DNA of 64,000 nucleotides from Piscicola geometra (taxonomy: Eukaryota > Annelida > Clitellata > Hirudinida > Piscicolidae). The notes under the pieces were generated by a model. It did not search any database and was not told where the DNA came from. It saw only the letters and a list, made by a program, of their open reading frames with translations. The stretch lies in NCBI GenBank assembly GCA_943735955.1, contig OX030963.1, forward strand, positions 7,156,811-7,220,810, in the 5' to 3' direction. Below, piece by piece: positions 46,081 to 57,200 of this stretch (the first letter of the stretch is position 1; the number at the start of each line of letters is the position of its first letter). A program made the position numbers and the translations under genes.

Positions 46081-46486
46081 AGTAACAGATTGACATTTTG
46101 CTTAACAATTAACAAATTTTTTATATCTTTCATCTGTATTTTAAGTCTGCTTCATGCCTTAATCTCCGGTGAACAGAGAAAAAGCCTCTTTATTATTGTT
46201 ATACAACTTATTTATTTTTATTCATTTTTTTTTAAATTCAAAGATTATATTTCATCATATTAAAAAATTCAATTAATATTTGTAAAAATTAAGTTTGTTT
46301 TATCGATTTAACAATTAAACAAAAAAATGTAGAATATATTATTGCAATTATTTATAAAAAGCTGAGTTTTATTTATTTATTTTATAATTTAAATTAATTT
46401 AAAATATACTAAAACAATTTATAAAAAAATTAATTTAGTATAACATAAATAAAGAGGCTTTTTCTCCTAACTGTCAATCTGCTACT
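46081..46486. repeat. Long imperfect inverted repeat
   Basis: AGTAACAGATTGACA (46081) pairs with TGTCAATCTGCTACT (46472), 14 of 15. A 29-base block starting GAGAAAAAGCCTCTTTATT (46176) pairs with the block ending AATAAAGAGGCTTTTTCTC (46466), 27 of 29. The left arm contains about 80 extra bases between the two blocks, within which one plus-strand frame reads like a hydrophobic leader (INKFFISFICILSLLHALIS). Confidence 0.75.
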
Positions 46487-46592
46487 GAAGTATATGAACT
46501 ATCCCATAAGACAATGGCAGCTGCACCAGTGCCAACTGGCGAAGTAACTTTCAAACAGAATTTATTAGAACTTATTAGGGCTAAATTTTAGC
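46465..46592 (+). other. Possible terminal exon
   Basis: One frame reads CQSATEVYELSHKTMAAAPV and PTGEVTFKQNLLELIRAKF, then TAG. AATAAA follows at about 46623. Composition is protein-like, but no upstream exon is established and part lies in the inverted repeat. Confidence 0.25.
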
Positions 46593-46649
46593 TTCCATAT
46601 TTTTGTACTGAATTTTGTTTTCAATAAACGCTACATGAATACTTTCTCA

Positions 46650-48465
46650 ATCAAGTAACTACATAGCTACGTGAACTTTTAATTATTTTTATTTTATATG
46701 ATAATTTCTTCTTCATCGGATTTGAGTGATTAGAAAGAATAGAATGATCTCACAGCAGGAGGAGAGGAGGAGGACGACTACGGAGACGCCTGCGGCATTC
46801 ATCGTGGACCTTCCTGAGGGTTCTGAGAGTTAATGAGATTCTCAACTTCTCTCGCAAGTGACTTGAGTACAATTCTGAGAAAAGCAATGAAGGCAGTAAG
46901 TTTCCTGGTCGGACCCCATGGCGTGCTCCCTTTTATAGATCCAGCTTTTCCATCTCTCTCTCTCTTTTGCCGCTCTTAATTCTTTAAATTCTAAAAATAA
47001 ACACTAGAAGATTGATCGGTGCATTTCTTTTGAGAGTTGCAGAATGGCAGGGCAAATGAAAGGTGAAGCAGAAGCTCATTAAATGACTCAATGAGAGGCA
47101 ACCTGAATGGAATCTCATGCAGGCATGATAGATCGAGACCTGATGAGACGAAATTGAGAAAGTTGCCTTTCAATAAGTTGTAGAAAATATTTATAAAATG
47201 GCATAGAAGGAAGAACAAAAATATATAAAGTGCGGTTATAGGCAGATAAGATCAAAAAGGGGGACTGGAAATCTTACACAGGCGTTCGAAGTTTCCAAAC
47301 TTTCTTCACTCTGCTCAGGGAGCACACAAACAACATATAGAAGGTGTTTAGCAAGTCTACAAGATGCAGAAGAAACACAAATGCTTCACACACCGATCTT
47401 CAGTGGACAGCTCTTTGTGAGTTCCCTTGGAGACAAGGCAACCGAGATAATCACCTTTTCTTGGAAATTCTTAATGCCATTCACCAGTTTCACGCTCTTG
47501 AAAAATAAAATGATTAGTTGCGTATTCTTCTTTAAATAACACTGTTCTATAAATAAAATCGTTAATGGAATATTAATAGATGATTTTTCATAAGTTTCAA
47601 CTTTATTTTTTCATTTGAGTTTTAAATATAACCTTTATTACAGTTCATTGAAGAAATTTTTTTTAAGATATTTCAAAGATAGGTCAGAAAATTGTTGAAA
47701 TATTGAATTTACAATTTATCTATTTGATTCTATCGATGAAAAATTAAAATTTATTAGCGTTTAATTCGGGCTGACAAGAAATGCCAGAATTTTTGTTCCA
47801 CGAATGAACTTGTGGTTGAAAAGGGAAAAACGAGTTTTTGTTTTTCCTTTAAGAATAACCATAGCAAGAAGCATTATTAATAGTTTGATGTCATTCTCTT
47901 AATCCTTAATGCATGTCGTGTTTCTATTTTCAGAAAAATGAAAGCAGAATAAAAATAATTCTTAAGGAAAATTAAAAGGCATTTAAGTGAAACCGGAAGT
48001 TTAATTTTAAACTCATTACGAAAGATTAAAATGAGCCAAGGTAACAATAAATAATGGGTATTAAAACAGTAAAGGATACAAATGCTCGGCGGAAGCGATA
48101 TATAAGAATTCTTTTTAGCGCAAAACATTTATATCACTTTATTTTGCATAATAATTATTGTGTAATCTCAAAGTAACAAATGGGGCATGCGCACAAAGAC
48201 CATTAGACTGAGGCTTGTGAGGAAGATCAATGAGCATCTTGGTGCAAGATTAGCCTGATTATTTATTTATTTAGTGCTTTCTGAGTGAGGTTCGTAAAAT
48301 GAACATTATAAACTGCAGCAACATGCTTTCGAAAAATTTCACGCATTTTTCACAATAATCGTCCTCACTCTTATCCACATAATTGTAAACATGAGCATAT
48401 TTTCCCCAATTGGTCGGCGACTAAACTGACCCCCCCCCACCATCTTGTCACGATGAATCGAACTT
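46650..48465. other. Intergenic DNA without recognised genes
   Basis: Contains an EERRRTTTETPAAFIVDLP frame near 46757-46832 after a CACAGCAG site and otherwise AT-rich sequence. Nothing can be assigned. Confidence 0.45.
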
Positions 48466-48469
48466 TTAG

Positions 48470-50815
48470 GTGTAGAGGGTATCTGGGTTACCCAATAGCA
48501 CGAAGATCAAAAACTGATAAAGGGTGGATGAACACATTTTCAGTGTCAACGACCAACCCAGGAGCAGTGGACAGATGTCTTACCTGTACGGGAAAGTAAG
48601 ACATCCCCGCTCTACTAGTCCAGGAAAGCACCTTAGACAAGTGCTATTACCCCTTCAGTATGGTTCTGCTGCCTTGCAGGTTAGGTTTTGGCTAATCAAA
48701 GGCTAAGGGAGTCAACCCTCATTTCAAATCCGGAGTCGGAGTCCCTAAGGCGGCTTAACTTTGCTCACAAAGTCATTCCGGCAACTCCTGCGACGCTGAT
48801 GGTCCCAAGATGTATCGCCTTTTCCTTGGACTCACCATCAAGCGTGAAGAGGGGGGGTCTGCTGCATGGGCTACAACTCACCTTCCATAGTATTTTACCC
48901 AAGCTTACGCCCTAGAGAGGTCACTCCAGCTTCGCTGAAAGCGTTGAAAAAACACGGGAAGTAGCAGTTACCGGTTATAAGTCATATGCTTCATATGGCG
49001 GCAGAGGTTGTTTCCGACGGTAGGAGGGATCGCCATGTCTTATTTACAACTACCGCCCGTCTCAAGCTGGGCAGCCCCCAGTCATATAGGTGTTGTTCAA
49101 TCCCAGTCTGCCTGTCCTACTGGGTGCGTATGGGCTCAGAGTGCTGCAACACTCGACAAGCAGACTTATTATGTACCCGCAAACAAGAAAAACAAAACAA
49201 AAACACCTGCCTTAAAACTGGGCACCTGGAATGTAAGAACACTCACACCAGGGCTATCTCAAAACCTCCAGATGATCACTGATGTCCGAAAGACTGCAGT
49301 TATCAACGATGAACTCGTGAGACTCCAGGTCGACATCGCCACACTGCAAGAGACTCGGCTAGCTGATTTTGGAAGTCTTAGAGAAAAAGATTACACATTC
49401 TTTTGGCAAGGGAAAAGGGCTGAACACAACAGAGAATATGGCGTTGGTTTTGCAGTCCGGGACCATCTGCTGGGAATGATAGAACCTTGCCAAAAAGGAA
49501 CTGAAAGACTTCTAACACTCCGTCTCCACACATAGTCATTAAATGCGGTAGCACAGCTCTCCTAGAACAACTGCACAATCTCCTCTGCAAATGCTGGGAA
49601 GAAGGAACTGTACCTCAGGACATGAGAGACGCAAAAATAATCACATTTTACAAGAACAAGGGCGAGAGAAGTGATTGCAACAACTACAGAGTAATATCTC
49701 TCCTCAGTGTCGTGGGCAAAGTGTTCGCACGTGTAGTCCTAAAAAGACTACAGAAGCTTGCTGATAGGGTGTATCCAGAAGCACAAGCTGGGTTCCGCGC
49801 AGAAATGGTCAACTATAGACATGATCTTCACACTCAAACAACTGCAATAAAAAGGCAGAGAACAACACAAACCCCTTTTCCTAGCTTTCATAGACCTGAC
49901 CAAAGCGTTTGATCTTGTCAGTAGGGATGGACTCTTCAACATTCTGGCAAAGATTGGCTGCCCACCAAAGCTCCTGAGCGTGATAAAGTCGTTTCATGAC
50001 AATATGAAAAGCACTGTGCAGTATGATGGGTCCACATCAAGTGCTTTTGAAATCCGCAGTGGCGTCAAACAAGGCTGTGTGCTCGCTCCCTCTCTCTTCG
50101 GCGCCTTCTTCGCTGTTATGCTGAAACGTGCCTTTGGAGCATCAACAGAAGGTGTATATTTTCACTCCCGATCAGACGGCAGTCTTTTCAACCTGGCTCG
50201 TCTGAAGGCAAAAAGCAAAATACGAAAAGTGACGATAAGAGACATGCTGTTTGCGGATGATGCAGCACTTCTCACCCACTCTGAAGCAAAACTGCAAAGA
50301 CTGCTCAACAGGTTTTCCAAGACATACGATGAGTTTAGCCTACAAATCAGCCTCAAGAAAACACAAGTGATGGCACAGCACGCAGAACGACCTCACATCA
50401 CTATCAACAACTATGCTCTGGAGTTCGTCAGCCAGTTTACCTACCTTGGTTCGACAATCACTGATGACTTCTCACTAGTTGCAGAACTGAACCAGAGGAT
50501 CGGCAAGGTTTTGACAACCTTTGCCAGGCTGTCACCAAGAGTTTGGAACAACAAGATGCTGACAAAAAAGACAAAGACAGCTGTGTATAAGGCATGTGTT
50601 CTGAGCACTCTTCTTTACGCCAGTGAATCCTGGACACTATACGCATACCAGGAAAAAGATTGAGTGCTTTCCACATGCGGTGTCTTCGACGCATGCTCGG
50701 AATCTCATGGCAAGACCGCGTCACAAACAACGAGGTGTTGGCGAGGGCAGCCATTTCAAGCATGACCACTCTTCTTCGTCAAAGACGTCTCCGATGGGAG
50801 TGGGAGGAGTGGAGT
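48470..50815 (+). mobile_element. RTE-like LINE with endonuclease and reverse transcriptase
   Basis: After a 5' region, the frame 49008-49535 encodes the apurinic-like endonuclease start: LKLGTWNVRTLTPGL, VDIATLQETRLADFGS and YTFFWQGKRAEHNREYGVGF. The middle of the element is deleted: at about 49535 the sequence jumps to RT motifs in new frames, VPQDMRDAKIITFYKNKGER, NNYRVISLLSVVGKVFARV, then LAFIDLTKAFD, RSGVKQGCVLAPSLF, IRDMLFADDAALLTHS (catalytic FADD) and FTYLGSTITDDFSL. The C-terminal LRRMLGISWQDR-type segment is frameshifted. Endonuclease catalytic residues beyond the first part are lost, so it is inactive. Confidence 0.88.
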
Positions 50816-50880
50816 GAGAGAGGATGGGAGTGAGAGGGGATGGGAGTGGGAGGGGATGGAAGTGGGAGGGGATGGCAGTG
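50816..50880. repeat. Short GGGATGGGAGTGGGAG tandem repeat
   Basis: Four or so copies of a ~16-bp unit that grow out of the GATGGGAGTGGGAGGAGTGG sequence at the end of the LINE. Confidence 0.8.
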
Positions 50881-51195
50881 GTTTTAAAACTGAAACTGAT
50901 AGAAATAGAAACTGAAATAAGGAAATAAAAACTTCGTAGAAACTTAAACGGAAAAATAAACCGAAAGTATATAAAAAGTGAATAAAACGGGAAAACTTAG
51001 AAACTAAAACTTTAATGATTCTATGAACTGGAATATCACTGTCTGGAAAATGATGTTCTAATGTTCTTAGTTAATGAATTATTTTTGAGGAAAAATAAAC
51101 CAGCTGATCATTAATAATGAAGTAAAATGAAGCATAAACAAAATTCTTTTCAGAAAAGGTGTTAACGATCACACGACCATCATGTGAGTCTGTCT

Positions 51196-51203
51196 TATAT
51201 AAG
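51196..51203 (+). promoter_or_regulatory. Possible TATA box of GALC
   Basis: TATATAAG lies 28-35 bases before the ATG. If used, the 5' untranslated region would be very short, so an upstream untranslated exon is an alternative. Confidence 0.35.
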
Positions 51204-51230
51204 TAACTACGGTCAAGACAGGTGAGAACC

Positions 51231-54200
51231 ATGCTTTATTCAAACGACCATCTCGTTTTTGTTTTACTTTTACAATTTTTATATGCAAGGTAAGTATTTC
51301 AGAATTGTATTATTAATTACTATTAAGAGCACAAGTATTTGTAAAATGTAAAAGTAAATTTACGTTTAAAATTTGAACTTTAAAGTTTAAAGTTCAAATT
51401 TATCAAAGTTAAGTAAATAGCAAAAACAATTAAAACGACAGAAATCACAGTAAATTATAGTTTAATTTGTGACATTCAATTATAAATATTAATTATTTAA
51501 TGTTTCGTTACTATTTGAAATCTATTACAAGGGTTTGACTTCCATAAGATATTCACATATTTTATTCAAATATATTCAAACAGCTTTAACTTAAAAATAT
51601 TTATTTAAGTTTAAAAAAACTAGCAATTTACTTTGCTGTTTGTGCAATGCTTTTTAGATAATAAATGATGTTTTAAGTGTTTAATTTGGCTTCAATTATG
51701 ATTATTTAATTAATAACTTGTGTGCAGGGCACTGAATCTTGTGCTGAACAAAATTGTGGTGGATGACATTCAGGGAGTAGGCAAGACATTTGATGGAATT
51801 GGAGCTATCAGTGGTGGAGGAGTGAGTCATTTAATAATTCGATATAATTACATTTTAATTAGTGAAATTTTTTACTTAAGTAATTAGTTATATCACATAA
51901 ATTATATTTTAAATTCAAAAATAGTTTTCTATTCCACTAGGCAACTTCAAAGCTTTTGATAAACTACCCTGACGAAGAAAGAGATGCCATTCTGGACTAC
52001 CTCTTCAAGGTTCAGTCTCTAGAGGCACTGGAACTATGAGATTAATATACATTTTAAAGATAATCCACATTGTAAAAATAATGGGAAAATAAAAAAGTTT
52101 ATAAAATATCCGTTATTTAATTGTTAAATAGTATTAAATTAAATATTAAAAGTAATATTGATACAGTCAGTAATAATATCATGTCCTTTAAAAGCCTGGG
52201 CACCTGGGAAGTCTGCAAATCCTCAAGGTCGAGATCGGAGGAGACTCCCAGAGCACTGGTTCTTTTTTCTTTTTTTCTTATTTTTGGTCTATTTCGTTCA
52301 CAGCTTGACAGAGCAGGCCGTGTTACAATGGTTTTGAGAACCATGGTTCTAATGCGCCAAGGGTTCTAACCATTCAAATGCATTCTTATCTTTTATTATT
52401 AATGATTTTTTTACAATAAGAAATATTTAAACAAATAAGACATTAAATTTTTCAATTTTTTTACAAATGTGATGATAGTGATGAAAATGATGAAGACGAT
52501 GATGATGATGATGACTACCAACCCTTCTGGATGACAGATGGTTCTGAGTCCTCTCACATGCACACGGAGGAGGATGAGGACTACTACAGGGGATATGAGT
52601 GGTGGCTGATGAAGGAGGCGAAGAAGGTGGGTGGGTGAGAGAGAGAGGAGGGAGAGGGAGGTGGGAGAGAAAGGGTGGAGGGGTAGAGAGGGGGGGAAAT
52701 GAGAAGGTGGGTGGGTAGGAGGGAAGGGTGGGAGAAAGAGGGAGGAGGGAGGGTGGATGGGTTTAGAAGAAGGGAGGAGGGAGGGTGGATGGGTTTAGAA
52801 GAAGGGAGGGGGAGGATGGGTGAGTTGAGAGGAATAGCAAGGAAGAGGGACAATACAACTTTTTTAAGTGAATGAACGAATGACTTCTGACCACATTGAC
52901 TTCCTCTCCAACCAACAAAATCTCCACACACCTTCCATCTCAAATCCAACTTTTCCACCAATGCATCCCTTCTTCCTCTTCCTTCCATCTGCCAGAGAAA
53001 CCCCAAGATCAAGCTGTACGGACTTCCGTGGGTGTTTCCGGGCTGGTTGGGGGCTGGCTCCAACACACCATACAAGAACATCAGCAAGACTGTCAAGTGG
53101 GCGTCATATTCGATGAGCATTTAAATATTCATTTCAAGTATTTATTTCGTTCAAACTATGATGGGCGATATTGGGTGATGATGATGATCTATGATGGAGG
53201 ATATTGGTTCATGATGATGATGAGCTTATATCAGTAGATTGTTCTTCATTGAGCTTCGATAGATTGGCTTTATAGTTTGCATCACTCCCTCCAATCCCTC
53301 TGAAGGTACGTCATGAACTGGATCCATGGCGCCAAAAAACACCACGACCTTGACATTGACTACATCGGGGTACTACTATTAGTCAAATCAATTTAATTAT
53401 TGATTGAAAGTATAAAAGTTTATTAAGTTTCAAAACAATAGTTTGATTGGCTTGGTTTGTTTGCTCGCATGATGATGGGAATGGCGTACTTTACTTTTTT
53501 TTCCACTGCAGGTCTGGAACGAAAGAGCCGTCGATCCAGAATACGTCAAGGTGACTTTCATATTTTAAATTTTTTATGACGTAATATGCAAATAAGAAAT
53601 TATAATGTCTAACTCACAGACCTTCGTTTGCTACACTCCATCTGCCCACCCATTTTCATCAGCAACTATTCTCACTTACTATCACTCCACCCTACCACAC
53701 TTCTCTTCCCCACAATACCACACTCCACCAATACGCAACTCACAACCAACCAATCTTTCTTCTTCCCATTCTCACCAACAACACACCACTGAAGTTCAGT
53801 GACTGAACCCATTCTCCCCAACAACGCACCACTCAACAACACCCCCTTCTCCAACAACCTCCTCCTTTCCAAACAACCCCCCCCCCCCCACATAAAAAAC
53901 ACTTTCTCTCAAAACAAATGACCAGCTGCTCCGAGGCAGTCTGGACAGAGAGGGGCTGGGGCGGGTGGAGGTGGTGGTGCCCGACGCCATGAGCTGGAGT
54001 GTGCTGGAGGACTTCAAGAGGGACCCTTCCTACCTGCACGCTATCGACATCATTGGGTGCGTGCATTGGTGGTGGTGGTGGTTGTTTTAGATGGGATTGG
54101 TGGTGGTGGTGGTGGTTGTTTTAGATGGGATTGATGGTGGTGGTGGTGGTTGATGGTGATGTATAGTTTCCTTCTGTCAACACTACCATCACCCCCTCCT

Positions 54201-57200
54201 CCCATCCCTCCCTCTCTCTCCCAGGCAACACTACCATCACCTCCCTCCTCCGATCACTCCCTCTCTCTCCCAGGCAACACTACCATCACCCCCTCCTCCC
54301 ATCCCTCCCTCTCTCTCCCAGGCAACACTACCATCACCCCCTCCTCCCATCCCTTCCTCTCTCTCCCAGGCAACACTACCATCACGCCCTCCTCCCATCC
54401 CTCCCTCTCTCTCCCAGGCAACACTACCATTATCCCTTCCTCCCATCCTTTTCTCTCTCTCCCAGGCAACACTACCATCACCCCCTCCTCCCATCCCTCC
54501 CTCTCTCTCCCAGGCAACACTACCATCACCCCCTCCTCCCATCCCTTCCTCTCTCTCCCAGGCAACACTACCATCACCCCCTCCTCCCATCCCTCCCTCT
54601 CTCTCCCAGGCAACACTACCATCACCTTCCTCCTCCCATCCATCCCTCTCTCTCACAGGCAACACTACCATCACCCCTTCCTCCCATCCCTCCCTCTCTC
54701 TCCCAGGCAACACTACCATCACCCCTTCCTCCCATCCCTTCCTCTCTCTCCCAGGCAACACTACCATCACCCCCTCCTCCCATCCCTCCCTCTCTCTCCC
54801 AGGGAACACTACCATTATCCCTTCCTCCCATCCCTTTCTCTCTCTCCCAGGCAACACTACCATCACCCCCTCCTCCCATCCCTCCCTCTCTCTCCCAGGC
54901 AACACTACCATCACCCCCCTCCTCCCATCCCTCCCTCTCTCTCCCAGGCAACACTACCATCACCCCCTCCTCCCATCCCTCCCTCTCTCTCCCAGGCAAC
55001 ACTACCATCACCCCCTCTTCCCATCCCTCCCTCTCTCTCCTAGGCAACACTACCATCACTCCCTCCTCCCATCCCTCCCTCTCTCTCTCCCAGACAACAC
55101 TACCATCACCTCCTCCACCCATCCCTCCTTCTCTCTCCCAGGCAACACTACCATCACCCCCTCTTCCCATCCCTCCTTCTGTCTCCCAGGCAACACTACC
55201 ATCACCCCCTCTTCCCATCCCTCCCTCTCTCTCCCAGGCAACACTACCATCACCCCCTCCTCCCATCCCTCCCTCTCTCTCCCAGGCAACACTACCATCA
55301 CCCCCTCCTCCCATCCCTCCCTCTCTCTCCCAGGCAACACTACCATCACCTTCTCCTCCCATCCCTCCCTCTCTCTCCCAGGCAACACTACCATCACTCC
55401 CTTCTCCCATCCCTCCCTCTCTCTCCCAGGCAACACTACCATCACCCCCTCCTCCCATCCCTCCCTCTCTCTCCCAGGCAACACTACCATCACCCCCTCC
55501 TCCCATCCCTCCTTCTGTCTCCCAGGCAACACAACCATCACCCCCTCCTCCCATCCCTCCTTCTCTCTCCCAGGCAACACTTCCATCACCCCCTCCTCCC
55601 ACCCCTCCTTCTCTCTCCCAGGCAACAGTACCATCACCCCCTCCTCCCATCCCTCCCTCTCTCTCCCAGGCAACACTACCATCACCCCCTCTTCCTATCC
55701 CTCCCTCTCTCTCCCAGGCAACACTACCATCACCCCTTCCTCCCATCCCTTCTTCTCTCTCCCAGGCAACACTACCATCACCCCCTCCTCCCATCCCTCC
55801 CTCTCTCTCCCAGGTAACACTACCATCACTCCCTTCTCCCATTCCTCCCTGTCTCTCCCAGGCAACACTACCATCACCCCCTCCTCCCATCCCTCCCTCT
55901 CTCTCCCAGGCAACACTACCATCACCCCCTCCTCCCATCCTTCCATTTCTCTCCCAGGCAACACTACCATCACCCCCTCCTCCCATCCCTCCCTTTCTCT
56001 CCCAGGCAACACTAGCATCACCCCCTCCTCCCATCCCTCCCTCTCTCTCCCAGGCAACACTACCATCACCCCCTCCTCCCATCCCTTCCTCTCTCTCCCA
56101 GGCAACACTACCATCACGCCCTCCTCCCATCCCTCCCTCTCTCTCCCAGGCAACACTACCATTATCCCTTCCTCCCATCCCTTTCTCTCTCTCCCAGGCA
56201 ACACTACCATCACCCCCTCCTCCCATCCCTCCCTCTCTCTCCCAGGCAACACTACCATCACCCCCTCCTCCCATCCCTTCCTCTCTCTCCCAGGCAACAC
56301 TACCATCACCCCCTCCTCCCATCCCTCCCTCTCTCTCCCAGGCAACACTACCATCACCTTCCTCCTCCCATCCATCCCTCTCTCTCACAGGCAACACTAC
56401 CATCACCCCTTCCTCCCATCCCTCCCTCTCTCTCCCAGGCAACACTACCATCACCCCTTCCTCCCATCCCTTCCTCTCTCTCCCAGGCAAAACTACCATC
56501 ACCACCTCCTCCCATCCCTCCCTCTCTCTCCCAGGCAACACTACCATTATCCCTTCCTCCCATCCCTTTCTCTCTCTCCCAGGCAACACTACCATCACCC
56601 CCTCCTCCCATCCCTCCCTCTCTCTCCCAGGCAACACTACCATCACCCCCTCCTCCCATCCCTCCCTCTCTCTCCCAGGCAACACTACCATCACCCCCTC
56701 CTCCCATCCCTCCCTCTCTCTCCCAGGCAACACTACCATCACCCCCTCTTCCCATCCCTCCCTCTCTCTCCTAGGCAACACTACCATCACTCCCTCCTCC
56801 CATCCCTCCCTCTCTCTCTCCCAGACAACACTACCATCACCTCCTCCACCCATCCCTCCTTCTCTCTCCCAGGCAACACTACCATCACCCCCTCTTTCCA
56901 TCCCTCCTTCTGTCTCCCAGGCAACACTACCATCACCCCCTCTTCCCATCCCTCCCTCTCTCTCCCAGGCAACACTACCATCACCCCCTCCTCCCATCCC
57001 TCCCTCTCTCTCCCAGGCAACACTACCATCACCCCCTCCTCCCATCCCTCCCTCTCTCTCCCAGGCAACACTACCATCACCTTCTCCTCCCATCCCTCCC
57101 TCTCTCTCCCAGGCAACACTACCATCACTCCCTTCTCCCATCCCTCCCTCTCTCTCCCAGGCAACACTACCATCACCCCCTCCTCCCATCCCTCCCTCTC

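Noticed and set aside
52010..52194. GALC exon 3 extending past 52009
   Set aside because: The continuation reads into a stop. The exon 4 peptide ([11 protein letters not shown]) in correct phase at 52195 shows that splicing occurs at 52009 despite the weak GTTCAG donor.
53097..53120. GALC exon 6 running on through KWASYS to the next stop
   Set aside because: Only a donor at 53097 (GTGGGC) gives the phase needed to join exon 7 ([10 protein letters not shown]) with the family alignment.
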